Below, piece after piece: positions 6,131 to 9,371 of a DNA stretch of 9,371 nucleotides. Made by a program: the position numbers and the translations under genes. The notes under the pieces are model-generated. The model saw only the letters and a program-made list of their open reading frames with translations, made no database searches and had not been told where the DNA came from. The stretch spans positions 1 through 9,371 of the forward strand of contig CATIYX010000044.1 in the NCBI GenBank assembly GCA_949739095.1, given 5' to 3'. The DNA is from an uncultured Clostridia bacterium. Its GTDB lineage: Bacteria > Bacillota > Clostridia > RUG12999. The stretch's first letter is position 1. The number at the start of each line of letters is the position of its first letter.

Positions 6131-7429
6131 TTATACCTTCCCTTCCAAGTAGTTCCTGTATTCATCTCTTGTCAATTTTGGTTCAAAACTCTTTTTTACT
6201 TGTTTCGCTGTCTCTGCATGATGATATAACAGCTCGGCTGCAGTCATTGCTACTATTTTTGCTGGCAATAAATATGCCGTTTGTTTCTCTGCTACATGGA
6301 ATTCTTTTTCGTGCAGCGCTCCGATAAATCCACCGACAGATGGTTGAATCACCGGAAGGATGCTGCTTAAATCTCCAATATCGGAAGAACCAGTCATTTC
6401 TGCGCCATAGACTAAATTTTCTTGCCCCACAAGCTGTGCCGCATTTCTTTCAAACACCTCGGACAGCTTTTTGCTTTCTTTCAGCGGCAAATAGCCAGGA
6501 ATATCTTCAAATGTAACAGCCGCACCCACCATATCCGCCGCACCCTTCGCAGCGCGTTCTACCGCACAGTTACCCTTTTGAATTGCCTCATAGCTTATGC
6601 CTCGTACATATGTATCAATACACACCTCTGCCGGTACAGAATTTACCACATCGCCGCCTTTGGTGATGATGGGATGGATGCGTATTTTTTCTTCTTCCCG
6701 AAACGTTTCACGGTTGGCATGTACTCCCAAAATCGCAAGTGCCGCCGCATTCAGCGCATTCACGCCGTCAAACGGCGTGCTACCATGCACTGCTTTCCCA
6801 TGAAAAGTTATCGATTTTGCCAAAAAACCAAGATTTTCTCCCTGCACAAACAATTTCTCCTGCGGTTCATTTGGCTGTGCATGTACCATCATTGCCATGT
6901 CCACATCATCAAACGCCCCTTCGGCAATGAGCTGTTGCTTACCGCCATAATAGGCTATTTTGCCACTGTCCTTTAAGGACTTGCGATATTCCATATCAAT
7001 AAATTCTTCAGCAGGCGCCGCCAAAAAAGTGATATCTCCATCCAGATGTTCCATCACGCCGCTTTCGGCAAATGCAATTGCTGCGCCCAGCATTGCTGCC
7101 ATTTGGGCATTATGCCCACAAGCGTGAGCAATCCCTTTTTCATCGGCAATGGGACTTCCTGCACACCCCAGTGCGTCCATCTCACCTATGATACAAACAT
7201 TTGCGCTTGCTTCTCTGCCACAGAGTTTTCCTTTCACACCGGTAAGCGCATAGGGATAGTCATAGGCAATGCCCCATTTTTCCATTTCTCTTCGGACCAA
7301 AGCCGAGGTTTTTTCCTCACAGTAGCCGCGTTCCGGATTTTGGAGGATTTCATCGCCAATGCGATAGATTTCTTCTTTATGCATTTCGATTGTATCAATG
7401 AGTTTTCGCTTTATTTCCTCCAGCGTCAC
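6131..7429 (-). CDS. M20D-type metallo-amidohydrolase (AbgA/hippurate hydrolase-like)
   Basis: This is a 432-residue zinc-type hydrolase of the M20D subgroup, whose members cleave amide bonds of N-acyl amino acids, aminobenzoyl-glutamate or similar conjugates. Candidate metal ligands are C104 and H106 in HACGHNAQ, E142 (or E141) in PAEEF (139-143), H183 in MMVHAQP and H373 in GALHEKEF. The lid/dimerisation domain lies roughly at 205-315, with FHGKAVHGSTPF (209-220) and VNSVPAEV (262-269) in the expected places. The residue after the ligand His is N107, where most M20D enzymes have Asp (CGHD). The start is GTG 7429: an in-frame TAG lies just upstream, and AAAGGAG ends 11 nt before it, with a closer AGG at 6 nt as an alternative. 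The gene lies 16 bp after sdaA and 3 bp before the SDR gene, so it is embedded in the operon. It could supply an amino acid or sugar acid by removing an acyl group; the true substrate is unknown. Confidence 0.88.
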   Translation of the reverse strand: MTLEEIKRKLIDTIEMHKEEIYRIGDEILQNPERGYCEEKTSALVRREMEKWGIAYDYPYALTGVKGKLCGREASANVCIIGEMDALGCAGSPIADEKGIAHACGHNAQMAAMLGAAIAFAESGVMEHLDGDITFLAAPAEEFIDMEYRKSLKDSGKIAYYGGKQQLIAEGAFDDVDMAMMVHAQPNEPQEKLFVQGENLGFLAKSITFHGKAVHGSTPFDGVNALNAAALAILGVHANRETFREEEKIRIHPIITKGGDVVNSVPAEVCIDTYVRGISYEAIQKGNCAVERAAKGAADMVGAAVTFEDIPGYLPLKESKKLSEVFERNAAQLVGQENLVYGAEMTGSSDIGDLSSILPVIQPSVGGFIGALHEKEFHVAEKQTAYLLPAKIVAMTAAELLYHHAETAKQVKKSFEPKLTRDEYRNYLEGKV

Positions 7430-7445
7430 ACTTACCTACACTCCT

Positions 7446-8678
7446 TTATTCATGCTGATATAGCTTCGCCAATCCTCCCTCCGCCGTTTCACGGTAGCGG
7501 CAGGACAAATCTTTTCCTGTTTCATACATAGTTTGAATCACCAAGTCCAGTGAAATTTTTCTCTGAGCATACAGCATTTCTGCCAGACTGACCGCATCCA
7601 CAGCGCGCATTGCCGCCACCGCATTGCGTTCAATACAGGGTATCTGTACCAGACCGCCCACAGGGTCACAGGTAAGCCCCAAATGATGTTCCAGCGCAAT
7701 CTCGGCTGCACATTCAATCTGTTTTACTGCAAGGCCGCGAAGCTGAGCAAAGGCCGCTGCTGCCATCGCACAGGCGCTTCCGATTTCCGCCTGGCACCCA
7801 CATTCTGCTCCGCTGATGGACGCGTTGGTCTTAATCAAGTTTCCCACCAATCCCGCGGTGGCAAGCGCATCCAAAATAGTCTCGTCCGCATAGCCAAATT
7901 CCAGTTGTTTGAAATACAGCACTGCCGGAACCACACCCGACGCGCCGCAGGTGGGCGCTGTTACCATTTTCCCGCCGCAGGCGTTTTCCTCGCTTGCCGC
8001 ATAGGCATAAGCAGAAATCATATAGATTTCTTTTTCATGTCCAAATGACTTACCTTTACCCATTTCCAGCAGCATTCCTGCCTTCCGCTTGATACCAAGT
8101 CCACCCGGGATTTCCCCTTCTTGTTCTAAACCGGTACGCACCGTCTCTTTCATCTGTTTCCAAACCTCTGCCAGATAGGTGCGGAGCTCCATTCCCTCAC
8201 ATGCATACACATAGTCCGGTAGGGTAATCTGTTCCGCCCGGCAGCGTTCTTCTATTTCACGAAAATAGGTTTCCGGATAAACACAGGCGCTCTTTTCTTT
8301 TGGTTCGCCCTCTACCTCGATTGCACCGCCGCCTACACTGAATACTGTTTTGCGGCAAAGTTCCTTTCCACCCGCATATGCGGCAATCTCCATGGTATTC
8401 GGATGCGGCAAGTCGTTTTTCTCATAGTCAAACACAATCTCTACCGGAATGTCTCCAAAAGTCTGTTCTACAGCATAGTCCGTGCGGTGACCGCCGCCCG
8501 TTTTTGCAAGCGACCCATAAAGCGTCACTTTAAATTTGTCTGCCTGTGGATAGGCTTCCATGACTTTTTGACATGCCCGTTCCGGTCCCATGGTATGAGA
8601 ACTGGACGGTCCTCTGCCAATGCGATAGATTTCTTTCATGGAGTGCATTCCGCTGTTTTTATGTTCCATATTCTTCAT
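7446..8678 (-). CDS. sdaA: L-serine dehydratase (L-serine ammonia-lyase), iron-sulfur dependent, single chain
   Basis: This enzyme deaminates L-serine to pyruvate and ammonia. From ATG 8678 it has 410 residues and combines the beta and alpha halves in one chain, unlike the split SdaAA/SdaAB of Bacillus. GRGPSSSHTMGP (21-32) is the N-terminal hallmark. GKMVTAPTCGASGVVPA (236-252) and the Cys-rich segment ISGAECGCQAEIGSAC (288-303) are catalytic-domain hallmarks. C295, C337 (TCDP) and C348 (IPCIERN) have the spacing, 42 and 11, of the three cluster ligands of characterised enzymes, so an oxygen-sensitive [4Fe-4S] site is expected. Two starts are possible. ATG 8693 has purine-rich sequence only at 10 nt or more; ATG 8678 has GAGGGGA about 7-9 nt upstream and is preferred. 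The gene leads the operon and is preceded by a strong hairpin (8706-8745) and a possible promoter near 8790. Serine breakdown fits a role in fermenting the product of the downstream enzymes. Confidence 0.93.
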   Translation of the reverse strand: MKNMEHKNSGMHSMKEIYRIGRGPSSSHTMGPERACQKVMEAYPQADKFKVTLYGSLAKTGGGHRTDYAVEQTFGDIPVEIVFDYEKNDLPHPNTMEIAAYAGGKELCRKTVFSVGGGAIEVEGEPKEKSACVYPETYFREIEERCRAEQITLPDYVYACEGMELRTYLAEVWKQMKETVRTGLEQEGEIPGGLGIKRKAGMLLEMGKGKSFGHEKEIYMISAYAYAASEENACGGKMVTAPTCGASGVVPAVLYFKQLEFGYADETILDALATAGLVGNLIKTNASISGAECGCQAEIGSACAMAAAAFAQLRGLAVKQIECAAEIALEHHLGLTCDPVGGLVQIPCIERNAVAAMRAVDAVSLAEMLYAQRKISLDLVIQTMYETGKDLSCRYRETAEGGLAKLYQHE

Positions 8679-8702
8679 TTTGCTTCCCCTCATTGTTTTC
8701 TA

Positions 8703-8748
8703 TCCCCTCTCCCTCCAAAGCCGCACACGCCTTTGGAGGGAGAGGAGA
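8703..8748. repeat. Long perfect inverted repeat in the sdaA leader (hairpin)
   Basis: CCTCTCCCTCCAAAG (8706-8720) is exactly complementary to CTTTGGAGGGAGAGG (8731-8745), with a 10-nt loop (8721-8730) and two further outer pairs after one mismatch. It lies just upstream of the sdaA start. On the - strand its 3' arm is the purine-rich GGAGGGAGAGG, which resembles a ribosome binding site, followed by GGGATAG and the two candidate ATGs. No U-run follows on the - strand, so it is not a standard terminator for the SLH gene. It may be a REP-like intergenic palindrome dispersed in the genome, or a leader structure of sdaA; copies elsewhere cannot be seen from here. Confidence 0.85.
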
Positions 8749-8787
8749 AATTTTGCATGATGAAACAAAGAAATCTATTCCGCCTTT

Positions 8788-8796
8788 TTTATACCA
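8788..8796 (-). promoter_or_regulatory. Possible extended -10 promoter for sdaA and its operon
   Basis: Read on the - strand, TGGTATAAA gives an extended -10 (TGnTATAAA). The hexamer at the -35 position is poor, which extended -10 promoters can tolerate. Initiation near 8780 would give a leader of about 85-100 nt containing the 8706-8745 hairpin. A second weak option, TTGCGA-18-TATACA, lies slightly further upstream. No terminator for the upstream SLH gene was found between 8705 and 8840, so read-through is also possible. Confidence 0.35.
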
Positions 8797-8840
8797 TAGG
8801 CAGACAATTTGTATAGGCTATTCTCAAACAATATCGCAAC

Positions 8841-9371
8841 TTATCTTCCGTTTATCATTCTGTAAAGAATCGCACATACTTCTGCCCGTGTTGCGACACC
8901 GTCCGGGTTAAAGCTGCCATCCGCATAGCCGCCCAATATTCCCGCTGCCGCAAGCTTTTTCACTGCTTCCACCGCATAGTCGGAAATGCCTGCTTCATCC
9001 GTAAATGTAGGCGCATTCTCCATTGTCTTGATGGAAATGTTTTCTGTCTCCATCACTCTTGCTATCATCACGGCAAGGTCTTGGCGGGTCACCATCTCGC
9101 CGGTGCCAAAGTGCGTTTCATCTATTCCATTGACAATACCTGCACCAGCTGCCGTCTGCACATAATATTCGTACCATGCGCCGCTCTGTACATCTTCAAA
9201 TACCGCCCCGCTGCTATCCGATACAATTGCAAACGCCTCTACTGCAATTTTCACAAATTCTTCTCTTGTGATGTTGCCGTCAGGTCTGAAAGCACCGTCC
9301 TCATAGCCCGAAACAATTTTCTTTGCGAGCAGGCAATCAATATAATCATATGCCCAGTGGCTGCCGTCAAC
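8841..9371 (-). CDS. S-layer homology (SLH) domain protein, C-terminal part, 5' end outside window
   Basis: The frame is open to the right edge, so the gene starts outside the window; the GTG at 9254 is an internal valine codon. The 176 visible residues are three tandem SLH repeats, of which only the last ends at the protein's C-terminus. Repeat 1 runs from HWAYDYI to ITREEFVKI and contains the core GYEDGAFRPDG. Repeat 2 runs from WYEYYVQTAA to VTRQDLAVM, with a weaker core, GIDETHFGTG. Repeat 3 runs from YAVEAVKKLA to ATRAEVCAI, with core GYADGSFNPDG. SLH triplets bind pyruvylated secondary cell-wall polymers and hold exported proteins on the surface of Gram-positive and related bacteria. 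The protein is therefore expected to be secreted through an N-terminal signal peptide that lies outside the window. What the rest of the protein does cannot be told. Confidence 0.93.
   Translation of the reverse strand, partial: VDGSHWAYDYIDCLLAKKIVSGYEDGAFRPDGNITREEFVKIAVEAFAIVSDSSGAVFEDVQSGAWYEYYVQTAAGAGIVNGIDETHFGTGEMVTRQDLAVMIARVMETENISIKTMENAPTFTDEAGISDYAVEAVKKLAAAGILGGYADGSFNPDGVATRAEVCAILYRMINGR

Noticed and set aside
6422..6976. 184-codon open frame on the + strand
   Set aside because: Antisense to the M20D hydrolase, rich in Cys/His/Phe runs typical of reversed coding sequence, no family resemblance.
7046..7531. 161-codon open frame on the + strand
   Set aside because: Antisense to the hydrolase and the end of sdaA; no motif or ribosome binding site.
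8706..8745. Hairpin as terminator of the SLH gene
   Set aside because: On the - strand it is followed by GGGATAG rather than a U-run; on the + strand there is only TTTT some 6 nt away and no gene to end.
8403..8911. Two + strand frames crossing the sdaA leader and the end of the SLH gene
   Set aside because: They translate the palindrome and the antisense of two solid genes; no start signals or domains.
1..9371. CRISPR arrays, tRNA/rRNA genes, insertion sequences, phage or toxin-antitoxin genes
   Set aside because: No regularly spaced repeats, no transposase or integrase-like frames, and no tRNA-like cloverleaf were noticed; all sizeable frames are accounted for.

Overview
The window looks like a chromosomal segment of an anaerobic, gut-type member of the Bacillota (class Clostridia). 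The evidence is a single-chain iron-sulfur L-serine dehydratase, C-terminal S-layer homology (SLH) repeats on a neighbouring protein, AGGAGG-type ribosome binding sites, a sigma-A-like promoter and U-tailed hairpin terminators. This placement is inference; no rRNA or other marker gene is present.

Left part, + strand (1-2391). The window opens inside the C-terminal half of an M19 membrane-dipeptidase-family enzyme (1-408). A class I PLP aminotransferase of the aspartate aminotransferase type follows (493-1686), with its own TTGCAT-17-TACAAT promoter at 427-455 and a strong ribosome binding site. A 279-bp intergenic stretch ends in a hairpin terminator at 1832-1875. Next comes a small four-helix membrane protein resembling the CmpB-type 'putative ABC transporter permease' family (1966-2391). 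A bidirectional terminator (2426-2463) separates this part from the convergent genes to its right.

Right part, - strand (2509-9371, read right to left). The C-terminus of a large SLH protein (8841-9371, running off the window) comes first. A 147-bp spacer follows, with a possible extended -10 promoter and a 15-bp perfect inverted repeat in the leader of sdaA. Then comes a tightly packed run: sdaA (L-serine dehydratase), an M20D-type amidohydrolase, an NAD(P)-binding SDR epimerase/dehydratase-like protein, a DapA/NanA-superfamily aldolase-like protein and a Gfo/Idh/MocA oxidoreductase. Gaps are 16, 3, overlapping (TGATG) and 19 bp. After a 73-bp gap comes ogt, an O6-alkylguanine-DNA alkyltransferase, which may or may not belong to the same transcript.

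The five-gene run from sdaA to the Gfo/Idh gene reads as one catabolic operon. A hydrolase could release an acyl or amino-acyl group, two oxidoreductases and an aldolase/lyase could convert the carbon skeleton, and serine dehydratase could drain serine to pyruvate and ammonia. I do not recognise this set as a described pathway. Several of its enzymes deviate from family motifs (YxxxC instead of YxxxK in the SDR, no GTTGE loop in the aldolase homologue, CGHN instead of CGHD in the hydrolase). It is the best candidate here for an uncharacterised system. No transporter or regulator for it is visible in the window.
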